Numbered from the stretch's first letter, positions 1 to 12,590 are shown. The stretch is 64,000 bases of DNA from Utricularia gibba (GCA_002189035.1 NEEC01000010.1:3286001-3350000), one strand, 5' to 3'. The notes: generated by a model from the sequence alone, not told the origin. Translations and numbers: made by a program.

Positions 1-1477
1 GTAGGTGCAGAGCATCTAGCTGCACTTGGAGGCTCTTTGCACAGCATAGCAGTGGCTAAATCTGGCATAATTAAAGAGGGGCGCCCAGTTTGGTGGTTCT
101 TCATTCACTATGAGCAGCATGTGCTATTCATACAATGGGAATCATGATGTTTGCTAAATTTTGCAGGTGGTTTTGGGTGGACCATTTCCTACAGACATAG
201 AGCATATCATCCATCAAAAGGCACTTTCTTTGAATTCTCCTGTCGTATCAGTTTCTGGTCCTGGAAATAGAAGTGCTTTAAAAGGTTTTTCTGGGCCATG
301 TGATGATCCCCGCCAGTTATGTGATATCCTGTTGCAGATTGAGAGAGACCTTCATTTGGTAATAATCCAAATTGATAGGGTTTCCTCTGTTTCCTTTTCT
401 TGTATTGTCATGCCAATGCTTTTGATTCTTATTGCTACTTCATTTTCCATCGTGATGTCTAGTTCATAGAGTTGTTTGATGTACCAATCCGCTTGCTGGG
501 AGTCCACCAGCTCCAAAATGCTGCAACTGCTACTTGTGCTGCTCTTTGCCTTCGTGAGCAAGGTACAAAGAAAAATCTTTCAGCTAGGACTCCATTTTGT
601 CGAAGCTTGGCAATACTTTCTGAAAACTTCCAGTTTGAAGGACATCTAATACTGTATTTTCTGATAACGATATATCAGGATGGGCATTATCAGATGCATC
701 CATTCGTGCTGGTCTCGAAAACGCATATTTGCTTGGCAGAAATCAAATTTTGACATCAGAGGAAGTTGAGATGCTTGGACTCGTAGGATCTACAATACTG
801 CTTGATGGAGGTAATATATGTATATATATAAGGCTGCGAGGCAGTGGATTTCTCACAGAGATAGTAATTCTTTCTTTACTTTCCACCTGCATTTCCAGCA
901 CATACCAAAGAGTCTGCCGAAGCACTGAGGAACCTGATCCAGTTGGTTTTCCCAGAATCAAGGTTGGTTCTTGTGGTTTCTATGGCTGACGACAAAGATC
1001 ACCTTGGCTTTGCCAATGCCCTGCTTCGAGGTCAAGCATCTCTCTTAAAACATTTAACATCCAATTCATATATGTTCCTAGTGAGAGAGATTCAATGAGA
1101 TGCCCTGTCTAAATTCTCCCTCAGTTGGACGCTTGGACGCTGTCTTTTCCACAGAGGTGCAAATCGCAGGCAGCAGTTCCCGCTCTACACCATCATCGAA
1201 GTTAAAAGATTCTTGGATACGAGCATGTCGAGACGCTGGTGCAAACGTCTACGAGCATAGAAGCAAAAGCTACCAGGGAGTCCCACTAGACAATCAGCAG
1301 TGCGTGCAGGAGGCCAAAATGGATGGGAAATCCATTTTGTTGTCTCGGGGTCCCTTGCTCTACTCAATCCGATGTGGGGCTGCTGTCCTTGCCGCCACAT
1401 CCGGTAAGCACCAGCGTGTGGTTGTGGTCACAGGGTCATTACATATTGTCTCAGCCGTTTTAGGCCTCCTTGAGTGA
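1..1477 (+). CDS. Dihydrofolate synthetase (FolC/FPGS family), 3' part
   Basis: Partial gene, cut by the left edge. Exons 1-87, 167-358, 472-562, 679-810, 899-1030 and 1125-1477 join in one frame with GT-AG introns. The product reads through typical Mur-ligase/FolC motifs: [28 protein letters not shown], then [12 protein letters not shown] and the C-terminal domain with [12 protein letters not shown] before the stop. Plant dihydrofolate synthetase is a mitochondrial enzyme that joins L-glutamate to dihydropteroate with ATP to give dihydrofolate; folylpolyglutamate synthase is the close relative. The HQLQNAATA region and short C-terminal domain fit the DHFS branch better, but without the N-terminus the choice between the two is inferred. 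No frame lesion is seen. Confidence 0.88.
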
Positions 1478-1727
1478 TAGCTTCTGGAGTCCCCTGAAGT
1501 GGATACACAAGTTGCAATACCATGGAGAAAGCACCATTTTTTCTACTTGTGTCCACTCCCTTTGCAGATGCAAAGGACCAACAATGTACTTATCGCTTAT
1601 TTTTTTACAGTTGTAAACCATATTTGAAGTTCAGCATCTTTACAGGTGAATTATGAGCAAGTTACAACAATGTTCGTATGATGTAAAATCCTCTTACTCC
1701 AACAGGAGAACGAACACAAAACTGACC
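1478..1727. other. Convergent 3' flank
   Basis: A 250-bp spacer between the stops of the dihydrofolate synthetase gene (+) and TL17 (-). It should hold both 3' UTRs. No gene is visible. Confidence 0.6.
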
Positions 1728-2850
1728 TCAGGATCTGCATCCTAAGTTTGCTCGTCCTTCTTCATTAACAGTCTTGTTCACACACAGTTTTTGGATGTCG
1801 ACATAACCGATTATTGTGTCCTCAAAGTCTGCATCCTCGAGTTGTGCACCTTCGAATGTGGAACCTGAGAGGACAGTGTTCTTAAAAATAGCTCCTTTCA
1901 GATTGGCCTTGGCGAAATCCACACGGTCTAAGACAGCATTCGAGAAGTCTGTGCCTGCATGGAGCACCAATATTCTTCAGGCCCGCCAACACAAATGCAA
2001 TCACAGTGAGTACCTCAACTGATTTCTCATGTTGAAATGATGCTTTTCTGATGCAATGTGAGTGGAATCTAGAAATACCATATAGGGAAATAGGCCGACA
2101 AAAGGAAGATGAATCCACAAAGTTACTACCTTTGAAGCTAGCTCCAACAGCATAAGCCTTCGACATCACAACCTCAGACATGTCTGCACCATCAAATTTA
2201 GCATCCGACATGAGGGCTGCTGCTAAGGACTTACCCTTAAGATTGGCTTTATCGTTTGTGTAGTCACAAAACCTAAGGTCTAGTGGCTTGTCATACACTC
2301 CATTCGCTTGGCCTATCGTGTTACCAACAAACGCACGCTCACATCTGTTTGGCTCTGTGGACAATGGAGGCAGCCTCTGGAGTTCATTCCCAAGCCAAAA
2401 GGCCAAATATGAAAGAAGAACAAAGCCAAATTATGCAACCATCAGCTGTCAACTTTTCTTAGAACAGTTCCAATAGCATATATCACATTGCAAAGATCGC
2501 ATCTTCTCATCGCAATACAGTAGAAAAAATGTTCCGACTTCATTTTACCTGACCGGCTGCGATAACTGGCGAAACAGTAGCGTTGAGAGCCCAAACAGCA
2601 AGAGCCCCAAAAGCCACATTTCTGAATTCTTTAAAAAATCTTGGAAATTGGGGATCAGCGCCTGAAGCTGCAATGGAAATTTGGAGTACCGGTTAAAACC
2701 ATGAAGCCCAGGTCGTCGAAAAGAAGCTCACTCACAAGAGCATCTGATAGCGTTTCTGAAGTGGGTAGTTTGATAGGAGAAAGCGGGAGCAAATCCGGGC
2801 TTGGCTGCAGCGACGTTTCCGAGAGACAACGAGAAAGACAGAGTCGCCAT
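1728..2850 (-). CDS. TL17: Thylakoid lumenal 17.4 kDa pentapeptide-repeat protein
   Basis: Exons (minus strand) 2736-2850, 2549-2667, 2130-2376 and 1728-1954 give a 235-aa protein, the usual length for TL17. It starts with a Ser-rich plastid transit region, followed near residues 55-78 by a hydrophobic thylakoid-transfer stretch ending in IAAGQ. The mature part contains CERAFVGNTIGQANGVYD and then runs of pentapeptide-type A(D/N)LxG repeats (KANLKG, AKFDGADM, ANLKGAIF, AQLEDADF), which stack into a right-handed beta helix. It ends with NEEGRANLGCRS. The family is found in the thylakoid lumen; its biochemical role is unknown. The ATG at 2850 is in frame with the transit sequence. The gene is divergent from the small gene at 3095, with 244 bp between the two start codons. 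Confidence 0.93.
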
Positions 2851-3094
2851 GTTTTCTGTTCGCAAGGTCTCTTCACTGCTTATCCGTTTGCCACCCAATC
2901 CTTCATAATCATCGACAACAGAAACTGGGTGAAATTTACTCGCAGTAAAAAGTTATTTAACACTTGTTAAAAAAATCTTATCAATAATTACTGGACTTTA
3001 AATTCCGAAAATTACTGCGAAATGTAAAAGTTACCGTCATTTTGAACCGACCATTCAATACAAAGAAGACCGAAGACCAAGGGAATCCCCATCT

Positions 3095-3361
3095 ATGGCG
3101 GACGACGGGTACTACGGCAAAGTCGACGGCTTCGCACGGTGGATCGGAACCAGCGTCGCGGCGGCGTTTTTCGCGTCTCTTGAGCGTTGCTCCTGCGTCA
3201 ACGTCGACGCCGACGGTGATGATGATGAAGAAGCGCACGATCGTCCTCTAATGCTTACGACTTTCCCTTCTTTTGCCTCTTCCGCCTCGTCTTCCGATGC
3301 AGCTAAAACCGTCGGATCTACGGTTAATCCACCCCCGGCCATTGAAACCCTTCCCGTCTGA
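3095..3361 (+). CDS. Small conserved plant protein of unknown function
   Basis: An 88-aa single-exon ORF beginning MADDGYYGKVDGFARWIG, followed by SVAAAFFASLERCSCVN, an acidic DDDEE patch, the motif DRPLMLT and a serine/alanine-rich tail ending in LPV. I recall small plant proteins with this layout (an aromatic-glycine start, an FFASLE segment, an acidic patch and RPLMLT) but no assigned function. The middle stretch is mildly hydrophobic but too short for a confident membrane span. Codon use and the divergent promoter shared with TL17 favour a real gene. Its 3' UTR may continue, perhaps spliced, towards 3960, since open frames there show no family resemblance. Confidence 0.6.
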   Translation: MADDGYYGKVDGFARWIGTSVAAAFFASLERCSCVNVDADGDDDEEAHDRPLMLTTFPSFASSASSSDAAKTVGSTVNPPPAIETLPV

Positions 3362-4593
3362 TTCTTGCCTGCCTGAAAGGTCAGCCCTCTTTCTCCTTTC
3401 TCTTTATTTTCTTGATTTGGTTTCGTTGCTCGCTCCTCCATCTTGGATGGAGCCTGATCTACGTTTTCTATGATGATCAAAAGACTCCATGTTTTGTCTT
3501 CTAAGATCCCCATATTTACTTTAACCGTTCGAACATCAATCACTGAAAACCCTAATAACTTCCTGATGATCAGTAGAAGGTGCATTTATAGGCTATTATG
3601 TGAAAAAAAAAATCCTGGAATTTGATACTAACCTCTGATGTTCAAGCCTTTTGCAATTTATCGCCAAAATGTTATGCCTTGGAAGTGTTGTCCTTGTCTT
3701 TTTTCCTTTTGCCTCGAAACAAGATCATGAGTTTTGTCTCTGTATCATTCAGCATCATTTCTTGGTTACACTGTTTTAGATGCTTTGGCACCCTGCAGTT
3801 TTTTGATATGGAGGCATGGACCTTTGCATTTCTATGTCTGGTTTGTCGAAGCCATCATGCTCACCATTGCAACCATCTATATCTGTCCTGCAGCATATCC
3901 AACAAAGGAATTAGAAACTCCCCAAGTGTTGAACCAGACGTAGCATCATCCAAAATTTGATTTGAGAACAATTTCGAATCATGAAGAAGTTTGTTGTCTG
4001 TGCTGGTTCAAGTGAATGTTCCTTGTGTGTTGCAGATTTTGTGTGTAGCACTTTTCAATATACTCTGCTATTCTATGTTGATTGATGAGATTTGGTTGCT
4101 TCTGTTCATGCCCCCTTTGTGCCAAACCAATATCAGAGCTATGGCTTCAGGCACTCCCCATGCTAAGATGATCAACCCAACTCCTGACACTGTGACTTTG
4201 GTTGTGTTTTGGAGGATAGATGTGTTTTAAAATCGAACCAAGTTCAGTTTGAATCAATTACACTTGATTTCGATTTTGATTTCGGTTAAAAACACTGTCG
4301 CATTGTTGATTTAGAAAAACTTTAGATCATTTTGAATATCAGATGTCAGTGAACTCAATAATGGTTAAGATGTACAATGTATTTTTTTTCAAGTCTATAA
4401 GAAATAAAGAAAGTATTTTATTTAATAGTTAAATAAGAAAAATGCTCCTTTCTATTTTGTAATTTTTTCTTTTATGGAGGATGGGGTTCTAGTTCTTTAT
4501 GGCGAGCCCGGCAATTCAAAACCCTAAATCAACGGGTAGCTAGATCTCCAGTTCCCTGTTTCTTGATTCTGCGAATTGATCCGAAGGAAAACA
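3362..4593. other. 3' UTR/intergenic, then promoter and 5' UTR of the NSR gene
   Basis: No recognisable coding sequence. Open frames at 3622-3960 and 3991-4230 lack family resemblance and may be transcribed 3' UTR of the 3095 gene. The stretch 4230-4480 is AT-rich. Just upstream of the next gene there is a telo-box at 4519-4527. Confidence 0.5.
4519..4527 (+). promoter_or_regulatory. Telo-box AAACCCTAA in the leader region of the NSR gene
   Basis: An exact AAACCCTAA lies 67 bp upstream of the ATG at 4594. Telo-boxes are common near the transcription start of plant housekeeping and RNA-processing genes. Whether it acts here is inferred from motif and position only. Confidence 0.45.
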
Positions 4594-6481
4594 ATGGCGG
4601 GTGCCTATTGGAACTACGGAGACGGCACGCAGCAGCCAAACCCTCTTGCTGCAAAGAGACCGCGTTCTGACTACGGTAATTTTCGTGGCAGTAGAATCTT
4701 TTTTGAAACGCGGTGTCTTTGATACGGTGGAGGGTTAGGTTTAATTGTTGTTCCGTGTTCACTTTTGGTTTTTTTTTGTTGCGATTGTAGTCTGTAGTAA
4801 TGTCATGTCTGTAAGCATGCCTTGTGGGATTTAATCGTTGTGGTGTTTGGTTTTATTTTTCGGGCTCTGTAGAATGGCGTCATATGTTGATCATTTTGTC
4901 GTCGAAAAGATCGTTTTTCTTTATCCGGCTTTGACATTTTGAAACCCATCCTCGTCACTTTGAGAGCCCATGAAATGATTTCACATACTTGAGACAGATG
5001 TAGAAATGTGCCCAGTTGAATTGATTAACGTTGAGGCATTTTTAAGGCTGGTATATTGATGTTATAAACTAAACTTGAATGGGAGGTTTGTGTGATGGAT
5101 GGGTATGAAGTCTTTCTGAGCTTTGTAAAAACAGTTTACCTCATATTTCCAAGTGGTAAGAGCCCTGATATCTCTGCTTACTTTTCTTTCAAAGGTGAGG
5201 GAGCAGGAATAACGGTTACTAGCGATACTGATGCCATTAATGCATCATACGACCGCTACTTAAAAAGCACGGTATATCGCTCTTTTTAAAACTCTCTTGT
5301 TGGAGTTTTCAGTCTTTAAGAACAGTGTTAGGATTGCTAATACATTATAGGTTATTGAAACAGAAAATGTCATCATTTACTGCTGATGCGGGTAGATCTT
5401 CTGGCAGTGGGCTTAGTGGGCCTCATCTTGATGAACCACGTGTCGTAGGAATGGGAGTAGCTGATGCAGCAGTGACTGAAAAAATACAACCTGTTGGGTT
5501 GGGAGGACGGCCTGAAATCCCGTTGCCTCCAGATGCTAGTAGCACATTGTTTGTAGAGGGCTTACCCGCAAATTGCACCCGTAGAGAAGTTTCACGTATC
5601 CTTTTTAAGATGTGAAGCTGATAATGATTATTTCCATGGTCCAATATATCTTCCTTTACAGTGTTTTACAGATATTTTTCGCCCATTTGTTGGCTATAAA
5701 GAAGTAAGGCTCATAATGAAAGATTCGAGACATGTGAGAATTAACAAAATATTTATTTTTTGTGTATTTGCATATTTATGATATTTTACCAAGTTGATTT
5801 ATACTTCTTTGTGAACACTCTGCAGCCGGGGGTGATCCACTGGTATATTGCTTTGTTGATTTCGAAAGCCCAGCACATGCTGCTACCGCCATGGTTGCTT
5901 TACAAGGTACATTTTCCCATTTTAGCCTCATGTATGATGACCATTTTCTCATACTTGGTTAATTCAATGACTTAGGATAGTAAATATCCCCTATCACAGT
6001 GTTTAATTATTGCTCCATTGGCTGTTGAAGACGTTATATCTGTAAATCATCAAATTGTTTTGCGGCATTTGAAAAGTAGTCTGTAGGTATCTGAACAACA
6101 GGAGCCTCCTTTTTGGTGTTTTTTTTTTGTCTTGCATGTCATCTATCTCGAGTATGTAATGTTCCTCGGTAGGTTGGACTCGTACTGGATGTAACTATTA
6201 CTCACATGGACTGAGATATACTTATTTCCTTGTATGTTCATGCAAATCCTCAAGGCGCACGTTGATTCGATCCTTTGCTAAGGGGACATGAGGGAATCCC
6301 ATATATTAATCAGTTTTCTGCTGTGTCTAGTTTTTTCTTGAGTATTTGAAACTATTCTTCGTGGAACAATGCATCAGGCTATAAATTTGATGAGAATGAT
6401 CGAGATTCTGTGAACTTGCGGCTCCAATTTGCTCGTTATCCTGGTGCAAGGTCGGGGGGAGCCCATCGTGGGAAACGTTGA
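4594..6481 (+). CDS. Nuclear speckle RNA-binding protein (NSR type), one RRM
   Basis: Six exons: 4594-4675, 5195-5271, 5364-5595, 5672-5733, 5826-5906 and 6378-6481. The start reads MAGAYWNYGDG...KRPRSDYG, then ASYDRYLKS, a Gly/Ser linker, and a C-terminal RRM with RNP2-like TLFVEGLP near residue 113, IFRPFVGYKEVRL, and RNP1-like VYCFVDF. It ends with FARYPGARSGG and a basic GKR tail, about 212 aa. This matches the plant NSRa/NSRb family, nuclear-speckle proteins that influence alternative splicing and bind long non-coding RNA. Exon 5 is one base short in the G run at 5828-5832: the spliced frame needs another G to read GGDPLVYCFVDF. Otherwise the splice sites and frame fit, so I treat this as a sequence error rather than a dead gene. 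Confidence 0.88.
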
Positions 6482-7062
6482 AGTCATTTTGATTTCACTG
6501 GTAGAGACTACATGACATCCCAAACTAGAAATTCTATCTGTTCGTTCTCTCGATGGTGCTGCTGCTAAGATGTTTCGCCTTAGTCCACCGAGAGCCTATG
6601 ACAATTGGAAGGATGTATGTGCTTGCTAGAAGCTGTACGACTGAACACTTCCCTCCCTCTCGTTGCATTCCTCAACATGGGGATGTGGTTCGGCATCCTG
6701 CTTGTTGAGGGGTAGTTTAGCGTCACTGTCAAGTATGCTATTTCTTTTTCCTACATACACTTTTTTTCTCACATGGTCTATTCATATCACCCTGATGTTG
6801 TATGACTTTGAGCTGCAAAAACATCCCTCTACCCACCCTTTGTAAATGAACCTGCAAATTGTTAAGGTTGGCTTCAAGGCGATACACATGCTTATGAGTG
6901 GTTTTGAAAAGGCTCTAGTACAAAAGATAAGTTCATCACGCAGACCATTTCTGAAAGCTTCATGGAGACGAGAAAATATAAGCAGCCTCAAACATCTCCT
7001 AAGCCTCACCTATACATCCCCACCTGTGAATCATCCAGTCATGGATGATCTCTTGTTGTTAG
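6482..7062. other. Convergent 3' region between NSR and VPS26
   Basis: About 580 bp holding the two 3' UTRs. No open frame with family resemblance and no repeat is seen. Confidence 0.5.
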
Positions 7063-9181
7063 CTACGAAGTTTCGCCCTGCCGAGCTGATTCTGCAAGCC
7101 GGTACAGTGTGATCTCCTGTTGCTTAAAATATCGACGGTCCTCTTCATCGACAAGGACGAGGTTCAAGAAGTATTTCACACTAAATTTGTTGTTGATGTT
7201 TTGATAAGTAGGAGTTAGCTCATACGGGCTTAGGAATAGTCTGATTGGTATCGATTCACCTGCCAAGCATGTGAAAAATCAGTGAAGGTATTCTTTATCT
7301 CCACAAGCATAGAGGGTACTGGTAAGGTGGTTACCTCTTACTGGAGCACCATCCATTAGTTCAAATTTTGCAAGTGTCTCAGTCTCAACATGGGTATTCG
7401 AGCCTGACCCTGTTGATTCTCGGCGTCGAATCTCAAGATCCATGTTTTTAATCTTGATTCTTACGAGAAGAAAATATATTTTACCAAGAATGATATCTTT
7501 CAAATGATACCTGTATTACAATTCAGCATATCATAGATCATTTAGGATATCATGAAAACAAGACAGCACAGAATTTTGAATGGATCATAATCAGGCACAT
7601 AAACGAAAATAGATAGTGACGTACTTGCTTTTGTTGTATTCAAACTCAATATGAAGACAATCCTCAATTCCAACCTCCATCTACATGTAAAAAATAATCA
7701 TGTGAAATTCTTTCACAGGAAATCCGCATGGTAAAGCTTCAATAGACAATCTTTAAAGAAACAAATAAAACTAGTTCGAAACATTGCTAAGTAACCATAG
7801 TCATCATTCATAACGCTCAAACATCAGATCAGTATTGCCAACGATGCACCCTAGTATAATGATTACCTTGATGCTGCTGTTAATTGTTGGAGAAGGGGTG
7901 TAGTTATAAACCTGATACATAATAGAATAAAGTTAATCAATAACTGTATAAACTTATAGCATGAACGATTACTTCCACCAATTACCACAAAGTCTTGGTA
8001 TTGCACTATGCTTCCACCATAACCTCGATTTATTGTTACTTTTAAAACATACCTGACACATGAGCACAGCCATTACTTAACTTGCACCACATTTAAGGCT
8101 TCAAAAATGAAATATGAAAATGATAGCGGCACACAGAAATCTCAAAAAGTAGTCTAAACTCCGCACATTTATGTGGTGACATGTTTCTATGTTGCATTGA
8201 AAAATTATTTCACACATAAACTTGAAAGTTAGCTCTCACCTAAGCCGTACATTTAGACCATTGTAGGTCTCATATGGCATTTCCACGTTTGAAAATTCAA
8301 ATGGAAATGTTTTCCTTTCATAAATTTCCCCAGGTATATCGAGTTCCCGAACTACAGGTGCATTTACAGATTTATCAGATGAAAAGAAAAATAGAAATAG
8401 CATGAAAAAAAAAACTACCAAATGACTTGTCAAGGAAATAACAGCATCTGCCGTAAGCAGAGGGAAACAAAGTATAAGAAGAGCTTCTATCCAATAATGT
8501 TGCAACTAAATAAAAATCTCACCAAGAGAAGTGAAGTCATAAAAGTTGCCTTTATCTAAGTACATTTCTGCAATAGAAAATCAATTTTATAAATGTATTT
8601 AATTGGAGACAACACGATGCCTGGATAAACAACAACAACAAAAAGAACCCTTCAAGTGTATCATAGCATTAAATGAAATACCTATCTGACCAAGAAGTTC
8701 CATTTTTATTCCACTGTGCTCAACCTTCTTACCAGAAAATGGTTCGATACAGATCTGCAGAGTGGAATATAAGTGCATCACAAACAAGCAGTTATGACTC
8801 AGGCTTACGAGTAAATTCAGAGATACATCAGCATGGAAAATCCAAAACCAGCATATCGACGTACACTTCCAGATATACTGTCCAGACTACGAAAGAGTGG
8901 AACCATCAACGTCTGACCATTCTCCTTTTTCAGTGGCACCTACCACAGCAGAGAGACAGTGGCTCAAGTAAACAGTCTAACGCTGTATTACAAGCATTAA
9001 CCAAAAACATATGTAACACCACTGAAAGCAAACCTTTTTCCGAGATTTTTCATCTGAAAATGTTACCGTAACGTGGCATGCCGGCTTAAAAGCTCCAATT
9101 ATGTAATTCTGGAACCCAAGCAAGAAAATTAGCTAAAAGTGAACAAAAGACTAACCCTGATCGAGCTTGAAGCCGTACCAT
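7063..9181 (-). CDS. VPS26: Retromer subunit VPS26
   Basis: Eleven coding exons on the minus strand: 9179-9181, 9034-9108, 8865-8939, 8682-8754, 8523-8567, 8240-8351, 7986-8052, 7867-7911, 7625-7680, 7335-7510 and 7063-7259. Together they give 307 aa, close to the family's roughly 300. The arrestin-like fold is recognisable throughout: NYIIGAFKPAC, VPLKKENGQT, GKKVEHSGIKMELLGQI, VRELDIPGEIYERK, EMPYETYNG, KNMDLEIRRRESTGSG, LAKFELMDGAPVRGES, LSPYELTPTYQNINNKFSVKY and LVDEEDRRYFKQQEI. VPS26 binds VPS35/VPS29 on endosomes and recycles vacuolar sorting receptors. The first exon is proposed to be just the ATG followed by GT (70-nt intron); the next exon begins exactly at codon 2. All phases agree and no frame lesion is present. 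The isolated-ATG exon is the least certain part. Confidence 0.93.
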
Positions 9182-9926
9182 TTCTAAAATTTAGCGCCTA
9201 CACAATGAAACCCCAAACAGGAAACACCTGCGGCAAAGGAAATGATCAAACCTCAGTAGCAGCACCACCACTAATTCCTCATCGATGAAATGAGAAAAGC
9301 GGCCTCGAATCAAAGAAGCACAAACACATTCATCATCTCACTCCAGACGCAAAACCCTCAATGCATCATTTCTACAGATAACTCATAAAAAAAATGAAAA
9401 ATCTCACAATCGGATTCTGGATCTTGAAACAAAACAACTCCCACGACCGCCTCCGGCAAGTTCGACGATCATAACAATGCAGATCAACCACCGAAATTAC
9501 GACGTCAATCGTCGTGAAGTACCAAACGGTCAACTTTTCGTTAAAATCTGAAAAACAAAGAATAAATATTGTTTTTTATTCTTTTATAAAACAAATATTA
9601 ATTTCATAATTAGAATATTATTATATTGTGTTTCTATTAAATAACAAATGTAACACTACAATTTCGTACGGATGCATCAGGAATGCTGATGCAGTTGTGA
9701 GGCAAAAACGAAGCATCAGAGCCATGGGGAAGCAGCTCCTTTGAACTCCTTTACTCAGCATTTGCAGCTTCTCCTATGGCAGACAGACACCTCAAAGAGT
9801 CGAAGAACTCACACAGCAGTGTCCTTCAACGTGTCCTCGGCACCCCTCTCCTTCCCATGTTTCCGAACCTTCTCGCGACATCGAATACGACAGCCTTCGC
9901 CAGCATTCCTCGATGAAGAGTACATG
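9182..9926. other. VPS26 5' flank and AT-rich spacer
   Basis: Holds the VPS26 leader and promoter up to about 9500, then a strongly AT-rich stretch (9540-9660) and the 3' flank of the START gene. No gene is visible. Confidence 0.5.
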
Positions 9927-12105
9927 CTAAGGCAACAGCCCACCGATGATGATCATCAGCTTTGGTATGTGAAGATCCTTTGGTTTCTCATCATCCGAAG
10001 CGAGCAGCTGCGTTTCTGATGAATGTTCATCTCCTTCCAGGATGTTTAAGTAGCTGGGGTCGACCTTTGTGGTGACTCCTGCCATGATTGCATGGTGAGA
10101 CAGCGCTGCTCCGGTTGCCCTGTGCTTCTGGTAAGCTCGGAAGCCGCGTTCCACGTTTCTGACGGCTCCCCACATGCCGTGCCGCACCCCAACTTCAGGA
10201 TCTCCCAAGGGATGCCCATGTCTTCATGGTGGAACAGTATCACTTCACATGCAGGCGAGGATCCGCTCCTCTTCCTTGATTCCACTGGTTGGAAAAAAAA
10301 AAGATGAAAAGCCAGCATAGTCAAAGAAGTGGATGATGAATGGAGCCATGGTATCTATCCTTAGTTTCATATGGCAATCAGTTATGGAGTTTGAGAAAAA
10401 AACAAGGAAATATCAGCATGAAGACAAACTCTTGCTTTCATTGCATTTGTACCTGCTTGAATGAACCAGCTCGAGTAGAACACATCAACACGCCTTGGTT
10501 TGTCTTTCTTAGCAACTGAAGAATGGGGAACCCCCTGATTCACAAACAAGATCAGAACAACTCCAATACTGCTGACGGTTCTCATCAATAAATTCGGAGT
10601 TTTCAGCAAGATATGCTCAGTAAAGAATACAAAAACAAGATTAAAGGGATCCCTGTGGAGTTTTTATGCTTTTCTTACCTTATTCACGCAGTAATATGAT
10701 TGTCCTGACTCCCATATCCGCCGGCCAATTACATACTCTCTGTCACTACAGAAAAACGGGAACTGCACAAGCATTGTAAGAAAAATTAGAACAGGAAAGA
10801 ATAAACAAGCATAAAGCAGATAGAGAGCTAAAACTAATCTCATGGAGGACCTTGCGTATCCACTGAACCACCATTGTTCCTGTCTCAGAGCATTCTTCTA
10901 GAATGTCAGTATGTGCAAACATGTCGTCCCACTTCAGCCGGAATTCATCATCCCAAAAAAAGTCCCTCAGAAGTTCTGCAGATGCATCTTCATAGACAGT
11001 TCTGCTACAATACTGAGGAGGGCCATTCTAGAAAATGATGAATGAAAATGATTTAGACATGAAGCACGTGGGGTATAACACATATAAATTTACAAATAGA
11101 ATCTCATGTCTTTTCAGTACCTCAACATCTCTCTGCCATGCCTGGTAGCTCATATATTCGGTTTCACGATCCATCACATGCTTCCAAGGAGGACCTCCAT
11201 CCCTCCTCTCTACCAGGAGGCATAGATGTTCAAGATCCTGGTCTGTTATTCTGGGACTGGATTCTTTCTTGGAATTGGATGCACTGCATAACCAAAAGAA
11301 GTAGAATGGGATTACACTACAATACCGTATATATAGAAACAACATCCAGTGCTAAAATTGTATATAATACTCAGTTTCAGGCTGAATAATGGTACAAGGA
11401 TGATGCTTGAGAGTTATGGGCATCTCAGTTTCACTGGAACTTATGGGCATCCCAAACAAATACCAAATGCCCACATATTTTCAACCACCTCAGAATACAA
11501 AAAAGCAACACGAAGATAAAACAAGCAAGTAAACAACTAATCATCTGAAGCTGTTTCTCTCTGAATAAACAAAGATACGGAAACGACCAACTCATATTCA
11601 GCTGAATAAGCAAACTTGAAGCCTGCCTATAACTTTTCAGTTTCCCCAATTTGAAACATGTGTGTATCAAATATGAAAAACACAGGGAGAATGATGAAAG
11701 CCAGAAAATTCTTGTATTTGAACAATGAAAACATAATTTCTAATTCGAAAGCAAACACACACAAAAATTTACTCCTGAGTACCTGTATTCAGCATAGCTA
11801 GTCTGCGCCAAATCAAGCTGCTCCTTCGCCAGCGCTTCATCCACCAAACAAGACCTTAAATTTGGAGTCCTAACTTCGCAAATATCCGAACTTTGCCCCC
11901 CACAAGATCCTATAACAGAATTGGGAACTCCAGTGGAAGACATACGAGGAGCTGAAGATCTAGAATTGTAACTTGCCCAACGAGGTTTCCATACCCACCC
12001 CACCACTACACCGAAAACAAAAGCAATCCAAACCCGCACCAAGAACTGCAAAATCCTGATTATTATCATCCAAATTGTTGGCAAGAACGCCTCAGTGAAA
12101 GCCAT
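9927..12105 (-). CDS. START-domain (polyketide cyclase/lipid transport superfamily) protein
   Basis: Six exons (minus): 11783-12105, 11121-11283, 10851-11027, 10679-10762, 10453-10534 and 9927-10284, about 395 aa. The N-terminus (MAFTEAF, then a long hydrophobic segment around residues 8-35) looks like a membrane anchor. It is followed by a Ser-rich linker and a START domain: ITDQDLEHLCLLVERRDGG, PPWKHVMDRET, MSYQAWQRDVE, YEDASAELLRDFFWDDEFR, GTMVVQWIRKFPFFCSDREY, KPRRVDVFYSSW and CEVILFHHEDMGIPWEI. This matches the plant membrane-anchored StAR/PC-TP-like group, thought to bind lipids. The start is the ATG at 12105; an upstream in-frame TTG is not needed. In the last exon the frame breaks at the C run 10187-10190: one more base is needed to continue into VRHGMWGAV. 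The gene is divergent from the mTERF gene. Confidence 0.88.
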
Positions 12106-12590
12106 GTTATTCTCAATAGACAAAAACGAGGAGAAATAGACCGCTCTTCAACAAGAAAAACGAGGAGGAAATTTAAACAGTCAATAAGCGAAAAAGGAAT
12201 CTTTACGACTAGTAGGGTCAAAGCTGGAATCCTGATTTTATGGGTTGGAAGCAAAGCATCAATATCATAACACCCAGAAAACTGAAGAACGTAAAACGAA
12301 AGACGACGTCGCTATTAGCCGCTACTGTCAGTCGCTGCGATCCTATTCCTATCGAGCTTCGATTATGGCGGAAGCTGGAGTCTTCAAGCTAAGGTTTTTT
12401 GTAAATACACGAAATGAATTTGTGGTAAGGTTTTAAAGAATGAAATGGTTGTCTCTCGTCCTGAAGCCTCAACAGCCACCTTGTATTTTATTTTCGTTTT
12501 CCATATTCAAGAAACAAACAATATATATAAAAAGATTGCACTTTTAGGATACAGGCGTCAGGCACAGCCACAAGGTGCTCTGCTTCATCA
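12106..12590. promoter_or_regulatory. Divergent promoter between START and mTERF genes
   Basis: A 485-bp gap between two start codons pointing outward, so it must hold both leaders and promoters. No strong TATA box or site II cluster stands out. Confidence 0.4.

Noticed and set aside
3622-3960. Open frames behind the small gene at 3095
   Set aside because: No motif or family resemblance; more likely 3' UTR or intron.
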